Shown here piece by piece: positions 48,204 to 61,500 of a stretch of 64,000 nucleotides of DNA. The stretch comes from Bagarius yarrelli (lineage: Eukaryota; Chordata; Actinopteri; Siluriformes; Sisoridae): positions 8,038,097 through 8,102,096 of the forward strand of contig VCAZ01000001.1 in assembly GCA_005784505.1 (NCBI GenBank), read 5' to 3'. The notes beneath the pieces are model-generated. The model was given only the letters and a program-made list of their open reading frames with translations. It searched no databases and had not been told where the DNA came from. Position numbers and translations under genes: made by a program. Within the stretch, counting starts at the first letter, position 1. The number at the start of each line of letters is the position of its first letter.

Positions 48204-51200
48204 TGATGTGTAACTTGGAGTAAAGAGCATCAATCACACCGATACTAAACGAACATGGACGAATGTGAGCTTATGTATGTGGAAGAGGGGAGGTAACACT
48301 GTCTTGTGTATAACAGCATGGACAGCAGTACCATGAGACGAGTCTCAGAGGGAATAAGGTGTAAGTGTCTAGCGGTTGTGTGATGAGAGAGATGGCTGAT
48401 GAGTAGGAACCTGCAGGTGATAGAATTAAGCAGTTATTATTTAGTATGTTATATTAATGTTACATAAGTGTTATGTCATTGTTGCATAAGTGTTGCAATG
48501 AAACCTACACTTCTTGTAAGATAGATTTCATTAAAATGTTGTCACAAAATATCTGAATATTTATATTGTTATATTGTTTAGCTCTGGTTCGCAGTGTTTC
48601 CTTCAAGATGTCTTCCTTTTTTATTTCTTTAAGATATTTTTTTCTTTTAATGTCACTGGTAGCTTGGTTATTAGAGAGATATCTACATCCAGGTTTCTGT
48701 TAATCTGTAAAGCCATTGTAGAAGTAGTTTTGATAAACAAATCGAAATAAACTGGAGCGGAAAGGATGCAATCCGATCCATTGGCTTTGGCTCTATGGAA
48801 TCAAGGCTTGCTATCAGATTGGTACATTCCTATAGAAATAGCAAGTGAAAGCATCCATGTTGCCAGGTGTTGCTGAAGACACATTTTTATTCTTATGTTT
48901 GTCTTCTCTTCCGGAAGCTTTAACACTGTTCAAGGCCACTCTTATGTAACCACAAGTGTACACGTCTAGCACTTATGGTGCACTAGTATCCTGGGAATTA
49001 GCTTGATGTGGGGATGTGGTAACACCTTATGCTTTGTCTGCTTTGAAGTGATAATAAAGATTTACCTGCACCACAAATATACCAACCCGTGCATAATTAT
49101 GCATTAATTATATGCATACTTGGCAGTAGATACTGGCACTATAAGTGGGTTATTATGTATGTCCTGTTTTAGGAATTTTCATGAATGTGCAACAGAATAC
49201 TCATGTGCTGCCCTTTCAGCAGAGGAGATATTTTTAATTCTGTCACTCTCTATGCATTTAGGATTGATCAGGGGTGTATGTGGGTGGGAGGCAGCCGCTT
49301 TTATTTCTGGCCTGCTTTCAGTGTATTTGTGTGTGTGTGTTTGTACTGGTGCAGGAAAAAAGGCTAAGCTATCAGTGGTGCGCAGGCTTTCCTTCACTTC
49401 CTGACAAAACATCCCGAGGAGCCTTGGCCTGGTCCAGTTGGGAAGAGGTGCAGGAAGTGAGGCTGAGATCACAGGAAGTGCTTTGCATGGTCAAAAGAGC
49501 CAAGCTTGAAAACAAGGCCTGTGGAAGTTCTAGATTAGACACTTGCAGAGGAACAGGTTGAGGTCTGCGGACGACGGGCATTTAGGCTATGCTACAATTA
49601 GCCATGGTGTGTGTGTGCATGTGTCTGAACAGGAGAGAGAGCGTGTGTGAGTGTGTGGCTGTGCAATTGAGACTTTTGATGTATATAAAAAAAATGGAGG
49701 ATTATTGAGTCTGAATTTTAAAAATAATATTTAAATAAATCTCAAGCTCCTCGAAAATTTAAACAATTTGCTTTATTTTGCGTTTATTTCGCAAAATTGT
49801 AGAAATGTGAAGGAACTGGTTCCCGAAAAACCACAAAGCCATTTGTCTAGATGTTCCTCCAGAATGACACTGGAGAAAAAAATATACCAGTGTTTTAGGT
49901 ATCTGTTTTGATTTAACTATAAAAACTTATTAGATTAAACTTCTGAATTGCTTGTAGCCAGAACGTCTGATAAATCTGCTGTTATAAAGAGATTTTCTGA
50001 CTAATAGTATAGTAAATGCAATGGAACTCGAGACAATAGAGTATGTATAGACACACATACGCATCCCGTACCGCAGATTCATTCAAAGTTACTTCCTGTA
50101 GATAGTAACCAGAAAATATAGTGGAAAAATTAATGGTAAAAGTAAATTTTTAGAAACCTACATAAAGACAAGTAACTTCTTTAGAGGATTAATAGATATA
50201 ATTCACAGATATATACAAAACCCTTTAAAATGAATTCACAACTCATGGCTTGCTGATTGGCTGACGTCTATAGCTCAGGGATCCAAACCCTTCCTGCTGG
50301 AGTTTCCTTTTTCCAACTTGCTTTCCTGCTCTCCGGCATTCAGCATCAGGGCAGGGCTCAAGGCTTCCTGAAATCTCTGAACTAACAGCGGCGACTACGT
50401 ATACTTTCGAAAACAAAGTTGGAATACTAGCTAAAAGACACCCCTGGATACACATTTGGAGAAAACTTTAAACTGTACTCTTTTTTTCAAGAGATTCCAG
50501 GGTATAAAAGTATCCTCAGAATTTTCTTGTCTACACTAAACATCACATGGAAAATCCAGGCCAAAGGTGACTGAATTTTTTTTTTTTATAACATAATGTA
50601 TATTATATATGTAATATAGTATTTTTGAGCTGTTTATTAAAATGCTGGTTATCACAGCATTAATAAATTTCTTTTGTTTAAACGATATAATATAATTTCA
50701 TATTTTTTTTTATATGAATTTTATGTGAATTTAAGTACTCCATGTGATATATACTCTAGATTGGGTCTGAATGATATTTTTAAAAAAATGCAAAATGCGG
50801 TTGCATGCTAAATAATGCGATATTCGATATGCCATACGATATTTACCAAAATAATAAAACCAACATATGTTTTTTCAAAAACATTCACCTGTGTTTAAAG
50901 ATTTTTCTGCCGAGCACAGCTGATTGTGCTTGGTTGCTGTTTCCTCTTTCCGTTGCCATTTCAGATTTACATGTTCTACATCGAACTTTAATCTGCATGT
51001 CATAATCATTTTTAAAACTAAAATATTGCCATATCTTTGAGGTACTTTTTCGTTTTGACACTAAATCGTCGGCAGCAGCTGCAGGTGCCTCGACTTATAA
51101 GCTCGTTATGAAATCTTTTTTGAGTTTGTTGATTATCTTGTGTCTAAGCAAGGGCACATCCCAAAGAACATCCGCCTGCCAAATATTTTATTATCCACAT

Positions 51201-51214
51201 CGCGTTTCTATCTC

Positions 51215-51320
51215 TTAGCCCTTCCTCTTTCCCTTACCCCCCTGTTTTGCGCATTCATGCGAAGGGGTAAGGGTGTCTAGGTGGAAGTAAAGGGCCAAAT
51301 AAAAGTTTTTATCGTAGGGA
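51215..51320. repeat. Fragment of the 61168-61592 MITE family
   Basis: CCCTTACCCCCCTGTTTTGC, then GAAGGGGTAAGGGTGTCTAG. The 61168-61592 element carries the same pair (CCCTACCCTTCCGTTTTGCA, GAAGGGGTATGGGTGTCTGG). Confidence 0.6.
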
Positions 51321-52236
51321 TATGAGAATTATCCCAAGATACATTAGCTACAGCTGCAACATGGCTGCCCAAACAATCAAAAAGTTTTACAAATAAGTAT
51401 TTTTTGGCATTAATAATGAATTTAATGACCAACAATTATCTGTTGTATTACATTCAATGATGTTTATATTTTACTGTGATGTTCTTCAAAAAACTTTTTT
51501 TTTTAATTGCTAAAGTTCTCTAAAGTTACACTGCTAAACGATAGTCCCACAACATATTTTGTCATATGTCTGATAATGTTACCTAATAACTTGGCATATC
51601 CTGTTAGAAATAAAAGTCTAGTGGCAGAGCATTAGCTTTTCCCGCATGTATGATGGCTTGCACTGGTGTAGTAACTATGTGCCACTTCTTTGGAAAAAAA
51701 TTTTCTTTCCTACCATTTCAATCTGTTTCAAGAGCTATAGAGATGGGGTAGGCAAAGTTGGAATTGGGTCGAGAACTTTGACCATACATTTTCTATTTAA
51801 GTAATCGCAAAACTAACTGCGATATGTTGATTAATTTGATATATTGTGCAGCCTAGCTAGAGCCTAACCAGCGTTTAATTTCAACTTAATTATGGAGTTA
51901 CTCTGCTTTAAAGCTCATATTGCAGAAATAATCCAGCTCAATAGTATGATTAATGTTAAAATTGTTAGAAAGAAAAGGCTAGCTGCAATCTTCACTAGTG
52001 TATATTAATATATATACAGTACAGTAAAATGGCAGGTTTTTGTGATGTAAAACATAAAACCAAGTTTAATTGTATCCAAACACTCCACTCAGATTTATTA
52101 GATTGTAGAGGCATCTCCTGAGTACAGCTTTCCCCAGGTCAACCCACAGAAGATAAGTCTGGGCTCTGGCTAGATCATTCAGAAACTCTTATTTCCATTT
52201 GGTCAAGGTTTTATCTTTATTGATTTAGATGTTTGC

Positions 52237-52565
52237 TTTGAGGGCAGCACTGTGGCTTAGTGGTTTGTACTGTTGCCTCACAGTATCCCAGGCAGGGGTC
52301 TTTCTCATGTTCTCCCTGTGTTTGTGTGAGTTTATTCTGGGTACTCCGGTTTTCTCCCACATTGTCCAAAAACATGTATGTTAAATTAATTGGTAATTGT
52401 AAATTGCCCATAAGAGTGAGTGTGTGTAGTTGTTTGTCTGTATGTGGCCCTGTGATGGACTGGTGACCTGTCCATCGTGACCCCTGTCTTTTAACCAATG
52501 ACAGCTGGCATATCCCCATGACCCTGATAAGGAATAAGCGGGTATAGAAAATAGATGATGGATGG
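52237..52565 (+). repeat. Interspersed repeat (CCACAGTCCAAAAACATG family), longest copy
   Basis: GGGCAGCACTGTGGCTTAGT, then TTCTCCCTGTGTTTGTGTGA, GTCCAAAAACATGTATGTTA and CCTGTGATGGACTGGTGACC, ending in ATGGATGGATG. Related fragments lie at 17030-17185 and 62490-62650. Confidence 0.75.
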
Positions 52566-52734
52566 ATGCTTTGAGTTATTTCCATGCTGTGAGTGCAGGA
52601 AAAGCAGCTCTAAAGCATGATGCTACCATTGCCATGCTGCCTTGTGGGTATTGGAGATCTTTTGGTGGTATGCTTTTTTATTTGCAACTTACATACCATT
52701 TCAATTATTATATATTTTGGAATTGTGGAGAAGT

Positions 52735-53015
52735 ACACTATATGGCCAAAAGTTTGTGGACACCTTACCCAGCACAGCCGTTGGTGTGTCTTCCCTAAAC
52801 TGTTGCCTGAAGGTTGAGGAAAACAGTACACTTGTATGCTGAAGCAGTAAGATTTTCCTTCACTGGAACTAAGAGACTTAAACACTGTTTCAGCATGACA
52901 ATGTCCCTGTGCACAAAGCTCCTGAATTCTATTAAGACATGCTGCGTTCTGGTTGGAGTGGAAGAACCTGACAGAGTCCTGACACTGACTCAACTCAACA
53001 ATTACTAAACAATTA
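52735..53015. repeat. Tc1-like repeat copy
   Basis: It starts TACACTATATGGCCAAAAGT and TTGTGGACACC, the clearest terminal repeat of this family in the window. Within it are TCCCTGTGCACAAAGCTCCT and CTGACTCAACTCAAC. The minus strand reads CPQTFGHIV at the end, typical of the last residues of fish Tc1-like transposases read through the terminal repeat. Confidence 0.7.
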
Positions 53016-54903
53016 CTAAACAATTTTGGTTGTTGTTACAGGCAGAGACATTTAGATCCACTGAAGCATCTTTAATGTTGTTCTAGGTCTTGTTGCAGCC
53101 TTCCTGGTTAATTTTTGTTTATCCTTCTATAGGTATTAAATAGATGTCCGATTTTTGACGATGCCATATAATGCTTAATTTTCTTCTGTTTGTTGATGAT
53201 GGACTATATAGTTGTTCATGGTACAGTACGTTGAATGTTTCGGAAATTTTTTGAACACCTCTTTTGAGCTGTGTTTGTAATTTTTTGGTTTTCAAGGCTT
53301 CAGCAGTCAGATAAAAGCAAGAAGATGTCAGATTTAATTAGAATAATTTAAATGATGACAACTGTATGATATACTTTTATACATGAGATTGTAAAAGTGT
53401 GTGCACACGTAAACAACCAGGTTAAACTTTTCTAAAATCCTTTTTAGATCTTAGATCTTTTAGATCTTTCTATTTTTAATCGTGTAGGCTGTAGTTAGCA
53501 ATGAGGGTAATGAAATAGTTCTGGTCTTATTTTTTACATAAATAAACATATATAATCTTGTAGCACTAAAACGAGATGTTCACAGAATTAGACCCATAAC
53601 CTGTTTCTTTCTTAACTGTGTAGTTATAGTGAGCTTGTGTCCATTGAAGCCTTAGATTTCTGTTCTTGATGTGATTTGCTGCTGATGTAACTCATCCTCC
53701 TCCAGATTTATTGTGTTGTGAAATCTGAGATGCCTTTCTGCTAACTACAGTTGTTAACAGTCATTCTTAGCATTGCCCTCCTGTCAGCTCGACCCGGTCT
53801 CTACAGTCTTAACTCTTTTATTAAAGATGTGTTTCGGTCTTCAGAACTATAGAGACAGTTATCTATCCCATAATGTCAACAGCCAGACCATGATCATAGT
53901 TTTTTGTATGTTTAAACTGAAGCTCTTGACCTGTTTCTGCATGACTTTATGCTTTGTGCTGCTGCTGCTGCTGCGACTGTACATGATTGGCTAATGAGTA
54001 GAAGTGCCAGCGTTCCTATTAACTGGGCTAGCTGGGACGTATATTCATAGAACATTTTGCAATATCTTACAGCCTATGAATTGTTCCTGCCTATGAATAA
54101 ATTCAATGCAGGTCTTTGCTCTCCGGAAGTTTTTTTCATTAATTAAATATTGTTATTTCTTTTTATTACTTTAAAAATCTTTTTACAAAAAAAAGACATA
54201 GGATTGTGCATAGATATTTTCGATATTATACAAGTATTTGCAAAAGATCTGGTGTATTTTATAGTGAAAGCAGTTAACAGAATCAGTTATGATGGTTATG
54301 ATGAATGCTTTCTAATTGTGGGTTTTTTCCCTCCCTGTGCTCTCCTGTTGCTCTGTTATATAAATGAGGGTTTCCATTCTGCCTTCCAGGACAATAGCCA
54401 GGGACTTTTCTTGTTTGCTGCCACCGGGTGTGTGATTGCACATGTGAGTGTGTGTGGGAGGTGGAAGACGTGCCTGTATGAGTTACTAGTGGCAGAACAG
54501 GTGTGTGTGTGTGTGTGCAAATTGAAGTTACGTGTGGACGCTAATGGTTTGAGTGGTAGATGATGGGATCGCTTGCCGCATGTTTGTAGTGAAGTGTGTG
54601 TATGTGTGCGTTCTTTCGAAAAATAAGTGAAGGTGCCGTAGCTCAGCAGAACAAGCAGAGTGCAGCGTTGCTATGGCGACATGTAATACAGGGTTCCCTG
54701 AAATTCCATTTTTCCCTCAAATGGATCTGTTTCACAGTGTCCATGGCAACCACTCACAACCGGCAGACGTCAGGCCTTTTTTTTCAACCTGTCTCAATCT
54801 CTCCTGCGCTCTCTTTCGCTCTGTCGCTTTCTTTCTTTCTTTCTTTCTCAATCTTTCTTTTTGTCTCTCTCTATTTTTTTTTTCTGTGTGTGTGTCTCAA
54901 TCT

Positions 54904-54904
<1 letters not shown>

Positions 54905-54950
<46 letters not shown>
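54905..54950. repeat. (CT)n microsatellite
   Basis: Pure TC dinucleotides within a longer pyrimidine-rich block (54790-54960), followed by CACACACA. Confidence 0.9.
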
Positions 54951-54953
<3 letters not shown>

Positions 54954-55055
54954 CTCACACACAGATTAAAATAATGATGTACTGTGAGCACATACTGCAG
55001 TGTAGAGACATGTATTTAAGCTGATTATGAAACCGTGTGTGCATGTTTGTGTTTG

Positions 55056-55094
<39 letters not shown>

Positions 55095-55172
55095 ATTGGT
55101 AGGGTTGTGAGGCCAGCATATTGAGCAGCGCACCCCCAACCACCCCCACACCCTTACACACATTCCCAGAGC

Positions 55173-55476
55173 ATGCCTATGAGTCCACCTGCCGACGGCA
55201 AACATGAGGCTCCCGACAGGCCGCGGCAACAGCACGCCCCTACCAACGGAAACCATGGCGACGACAGCATTCGGGGCTCTCCGGGATCTAAAGGCGTTTC
55301 CAACGATTCCATGGAAGATCTTCACGGAACCGCTGTCATTATCCGTATCGGAATCCCTGACCTTCAGCAAACAGTGAGTCTGGGCAGCTTGTCTTCTTCT
55401 TCTCTAATCAAAGTTCAGAGAAGAGTCCTGTGAGTTCAGCAGCTATGATGGCATTAACATACTGCAACGTTCTTGG

Positions 55477-55529
<53 letters not shown>

Positions 55530-58500
55530 TTCACACGTAATCAACCTTTTCCAATCGTCCTGTCATGTCCATGTACTCATTATGCATGTCATTCCCTTTT
55601 TGCGCTCTCATTTGATTTGCTAATTGAAAAAGAGGAAAAATCCCTTGGATGGTGCTGTTATAGGAAAACAAGCTCAATGTATTGAACTGTTATTAATATT
55701 CCTCTTATACTAAAGCACATGGTTTACATTTATTGTTAAAAACATCCACAAAACAACTTAGTTCCTATTATAGTAACAACACTCAGTTGCTCCCTCACCG
55801 AAGCCTTGTTTATCCATCACTGGTTATAAAAAAGACCACGAATCCTTTATTTTTTTGTTAAATAACACAAAAGACATCTTACTATGCTTACAGTTGGGCT
55901 TAAATTATGTGTAACATTCTTCGAACACGACTCGTTTAATAATCATTTAATCTGTAACAATAAAATTGTGTCTCTTTATTAATGTCCTTAAGCAAATAAC
56001 TTAAAAAACACATGAGGTCCATGTTGAAATTATCTATTGGCTATTACACATATTAGCCCACTTGTTTAATGGTATTGTTTTTTGCAGGGCTAAGAGACTT
56101 TTGTTTAAGTCTGTATCATTGATAAACAGAGGTTCCCAAATTTATTGGTGACCCCCCCCCCTTCTCAGAAATTTTAAAATCTTGTAATTCATAAATAGTA
56201 AACACAAAATTATTGTTTTTTGCTTTTGCTATTCTGTAAAGCGTAAAGCTTTTTTTATGGGCCATAAGCAACTCAACGAAATACACATTCTTAGAGTGGA
56301 ATATTGAGGGGTGCGTTATACTGCATTGATGGCGGCTAGAGGGAGAGTGGAAACTGTGCATTGAACAAAGCTAACTAGCTACAAAGTCAATCATTTGTGC
56401 ATTCAAAGCTCACTAGCTACCTTTTCCTCAGAATTGTATTCGATCTTCGGACACAAAACATTAAAGCAATTAAAGTAATTAATACAAACAGTTATGAAAA
56501 CAACAGCGTGTTGGAGTTAATGCTGCAAGCGTTTAGATGTGCACGCTGACCCTGCATGAATCATACAAACTATTATTCTCAAAGAAAACAGCTGTAATTC
56601 TTAGCTATGATGTTTCCCTACCTGTTAAAACTGTCCTCACTCTCTCAGACTATAGAGATATAAATAACTGCGCCATTTAGACAACAGAGAGAAACAAAGT
56701 GTCTGACCGATTAAAGCGTAGTGCATAGTTTTTTACTCCTTAACAGTGTAATGTACTTAAAGGTGGTGGGGGTTGTACCCTTCCATTGTAAGAATAGGAG
56801 GCAGCATAAAATCCCACAAAACAAAGGATGACAACAACAACAGAATGAGCTGTGATGTGTGAGCTGTGTTAAAAGAAGGCACCCTGTTCCAGATTTGCTA
56901 ATTGTTTGCTTAGGGCCCGATCAGCTGATATGGGTTTGGGTTGCTTTTTCTTTCAAGCTTGCCTATGTGACCCGCCTGGACTAACGCAGAATGCTTGATT
57001 TAGCTGGTTAGCTAACTATAAATATAATATCTCTAACATATAAGGGCGGAAAATTATATCTGCTTACTGTATGTGGATATAATTCGTTTTATTTTGTTAA
57101 CAGAAAGGTACATTTCTAAACCTGAATGTTTGACCAAACAATCAACTAAAACTCTTCGCGTCAATGTGTTTTTGTGTGATTATGTTGTAGAAGTGTCTGC
57201 GCTTGGACTTGGAGGCTCCAGTGTGGGTGTGTAAACAGCGAGTTTTGGTTACTTTGACCCAGAGCCTGACAGACGTGCTGAACTATGGCCTCTACCTCCC
57301 GGCTTTTAACGGTCGAGCCGGCAAATTCCTGGATGAAGAAAGACTGCTCAGGGAGTATCCTCTCCCTACTGTCACACCTGTACCTTACCTAGAGGTAAAC
57401 ACACACATACATACAAACACACACAGATTAAAGATCGACCAATATTGATTTTTAGTGTTGCAGTGTAATGTAGTGTAGTGCATTATTTGCTGATATGTTA
57501 TATAAATTACACTAAAATTAGAAATTTTTTACAGTTAATTTTTGATGTGATAGTGGTTTTTGTGCAATTCTTACAAGGGCCACAAGTTGGTTATAGATGT
57601 ACTATCAGTGGATCCAATATTACCAAAATATCCAAAATCCGATAACCAACTTAAAAAAGGATTAAATATCAGAAAAAATATCAGTATAACTGAATATTAG
57701 TTGATCTATAGCACACACACACACACACCTCCTTTGTCTTATTTTACTTTATTTTATGTACCCATAAGGACGACACCTCCTAAAATGCAAAGGAAGTCTG
57801 TCTTCTTTCTGTTTTTAGGATTATTAATGTCTTATTGTGTGTGTTTGTGTGTGTGGTGTTTGCAGTTTCGCTACAAGAGACGTATTTACACTCAGAGCCA
57901 TGTTGACGACAAGCAATTAGCCAAACTTCACACTAAGGTACCATAGCTGACTGAGGATCATGTTTATAAGAATGTTTTAAATTTTTTTTTCTTATGATTA
58001 ATTTTTGTAAAAGTCATATTTTATACCTAATCTATAATGATTCATTAATAAAAAAACAGTAATTTGATAAAATAATGTTTTTTTTTCTTCTATGTTTCTC
58101 TTTATAAATGCTGCTATTTTTGTCAAAACCATTTTTGTGGTTTTGTCAGACTTTGTTTTGTTATCTAGTGTATCAGTATTGAGCTGTTCAATAATGAGAT
58201 TTAAAGCATTTTTTCACACCCCTCTAGTCAAGGGTGTCTGCTAAATGATGTAAATGTAGCTGTAATACGGACACAACAGCAATGCAGTTTTTCTACCTTT
58301 GTCTTATGTAAACAATTAACATGATTAAAACTTTTTTAAATTTAAAACATAGACATTTAGTAAGTATATTCAATTCATTGTGCAAGGTACATGTACAGAG
58401 CCAATGAAATGCATTTTTCGCATATCCCATCTTACATTTGCAGCATTTGGCAGACGCCCTTATCCAGAGTGACTTACAATATTCCTTGTTAAGGGCCTTG

Positions 58501-61500
58501 CTCAGGGGTCCAGCAGTGGTGGCTTGCCGGAGCTGGGAATCGAACCCACAACCTTCGGGTTGGTAATCCAACACCTTAACCATGAGCCACCACTTCCCAT
58601 CTTAGTAAATTGGGGTCAGAGCACAGGGTCAGCTATGATACAGCGCCCCTGGAACAGGAGGGGTTAAGGGTCTTGCTCAAGGACCCAACAGTGGTTGACT
58701 TGCCGGAGGTGGCTTGTTAATAACAAGATGGCTACAGTACATGGACATATTAAATGTTATATTAATAAAATGTAACTGGAGCAATATAACTAAATATAAA
58801 CACAGAATTTCTGCCTGTAAGATACAATATTTTATATTTATTTTCTTTTTTTGTGTTGATTGTTAAAATGTTGTCGCCTTTTTTAGAAACAATCTAAAGA
58901 ATGTGTACCAATGTGCAAATTTATTTCAGTATTGTTATAGACATGGTGTTAGTTTTTACACTGTTTTTTCTATAGGCCAATCTGAAGAAGTTTATGGAGT
59001 ATGTTCAGCAAAGGTGTGTGGAGAAAGTCTGCAGGTTTCTGGAGAAAGGGCTAGATCCCAACTTCCATGATGTAGAAACTGGAGGTGAGTGATTTTATAC
59101 ATATTTAAGGGTTTTTAATAGTCTCAAATGTGTGGAACACAAAGAACCCACAGAGAACCTAGTTCTTTTTAAAATCAAACCCTAGGTTTTATAACTTCTT
59201 TTCTCGTACAATGTTTATACATTCTTGACTAAAATTCCTAAAATAGGTAATGAAGGTACAGGAATTTAGGTAATTGGGGTTAACAGTCCAGAGCAATAGA
59301 AGATGTAGAAAAGAGGTGAAGAAACATAGGCAGGCAGGTTGGAATGGGTGGAGAATCGGTGAGAGCAGCTATGTCATATGGTTTAGAGACAGCGGCACTG
59401 AAGAAGAGACAGAAGACAGAGTTGGAGATGTTGAAGTTCTCTTTGGGAGTGACGAGGATGGACAGGATTAGGAACATGTACATTAGAGGGAAGTCTCATA
59501 TTGGTAGTTTCAGGGACAAAGTCATAGAGGACAGATTGAGATGGTTTGGACATGTGCAGAGAAGGGAGAGTAAAAATATCAGGAGGATGTTGCACATGGA
59601 GCTGCAGGAAGAATGTAAAAAGGAAGAAGATGCAGAGGATAGAGCAGGGGTGTCCAAACTCTGTCCTGGGGGGCTGGTGTCCTGCAGAGTTAGGCTTCAA
59701 CTTGCCTAAACACACATACCTGTAAGTTGCAAGTATACCTAGCAAGATTAATTAGTTGGTTGGGGTGTGTTTAATTAGGGTTGGAGCTAAACTCTGCAAG
59801 ACACTGGCCCTCCAGGACCGAGATTGGACAACCCTGGTATAGAGCAAAGTGGAGGCAAATGATTGGCTGTGGTGACCCCTCAAATAAACAGCCGACGAGA
59901 AAAGATTTCTTTTTAAAATTAGACTTTTTAATTACCAATAAAATGCTTCTTTGGGCTCAGAGGTCTGGACTATTTAAGCTTAATAAATGATTCTACTGAA
60001 AAGCCAGCAACAACAACTTTCTTGGAAATTATTACGATATAGTTGTAAACAAAATTTAAGAAAATAGATTTATTATGATTAAAATCAAAAAAGTAAACTG
60101 AAAAGAGCAGTATTTAAGAAGTTTATTTAACTACTTTTTTCCTTCAGAGGCTAAAAAATAAATTTCAATGTTTATCCCCCCCACACACAATTTTTTACAG
60201 CTTTAAAGTACATTTTGATATAAACGCTATCACTACAGAGAAAAAAATAAAAATAAAAAACAGGAAATAGAAATTCTTAAATTATTTTACATGAATGCTG
60301 ATTATAAATGTTCCATCAGTCGATTTCTATTTCACCCACCCCACTGTGCTCATAATAGGGTCAAGAGCTTGATGGGTTATTTAAATGTTAGACTGAGAAC
60401 CATCTAAAACACACCTACTATTGAGGGTTCTATGTAACCCAACAACACCAAGTTGTATTTCCCCAATAAATAAAAATGTATTTATTGTTGTTATAGAACC
60501 CCTTTTTGATTAATGATTTTAAGATTATGTAAAAGAACAGAATAATCTCCTGTTAGAATTTACAACTATTTGTAAGAAACATCATAAAAATGTGTTTTAG
60601 AGTCACCTTTGACACTGGCGGCACAGTTGGACTCAAGCGCTGATTTAATTAAAGTTCTGAGGAGCGGAGGAGCTCACCTGGACTTCAGAACCAGAGACGG
60701 CATCACAGCACTTCACAAAGCTGTGCAGACGCACAACCACATAGCTCTGACTGTGAGTCACACCCTACATACCAACGCTACACACAGATCTAACCCATCT
60801 GCAGCAGGCACCATCTGTGTACATATGCTGTTATCTTTGTTCTGCGCATTGGCCTAGTCTTTTCAGCCAGATGTCTTCGAAACATAAGTATTATAAACAT
60901 GTGGAGAAACATTTTACAGGGAATGTTTCCACAAAAAGAGACTGTATTCGATATTTAAAAATGGTTTGAGAAATCCTATAAAAGTGATTGGTATACAGAC
61001 AGAAAATCTGGTATTCTATTTATGTTTGGTGACCTTTAGTGCCAGGGCTGAAAAATACTTGAATAGATGTTCTTTATTACTGTACCTACTTATTGATTGG
61101 CACCCCATGCAAAAATACCCCAGATACCCTGCAATATGGTCCCAAGCTGCATTTAAGTGAAAAGATTAAGACCCAATCCTATTTCTAACCTTTAGGCCTA
61201 CTTCTTCCCCCTCAGGGCCAGCTCTAGGCATGGGCGGGGGTGGACTGGGCCCACCCAATCAAAAAAAATTCTGACCAATCACAACACAAAACCAAACAGT
61301 TTTCCATTTTTGGCTGTAGGTAACAACGCGTTCTATACAAAAATATTGGTACAACAATATTTTTGCTACTCTATTATTCAACTAGTAGAAATTTACGGAG
61401 TATCTATCTCATTAACCCCACCCCCAAAAATTGTCCACCTGGAATATCTGTCTGCCCACCCTTTTACGGTTGACAAAAACCGGGCCTGTTTCCCCTACCC

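Larger units (their letters stand above)
46927..55169. other. Long presumed 5' intron of the shank3-type gene
   Basis: 8.2 kb without a recognised coding exon. It holds (TG)n blocks (47005-47065, 47362-47388), poly(T) runs (47610, 47700, 47770), a SINE (48017-48203) and repeat copies at 51215-51320 and 52240-53010. A (CT)n tract (54905-54950) and (TG)n (55060-55090) lie near the acceptor. Small open frames show no family features. Confidence 0.5.

Noticed and set aside
59344..59709. Host gene encoding a 121 aa protein
   Set aside because: The motifs are those of a LINE reverse transcriptase C-terminus and the frame enters the nested hAT-like element.
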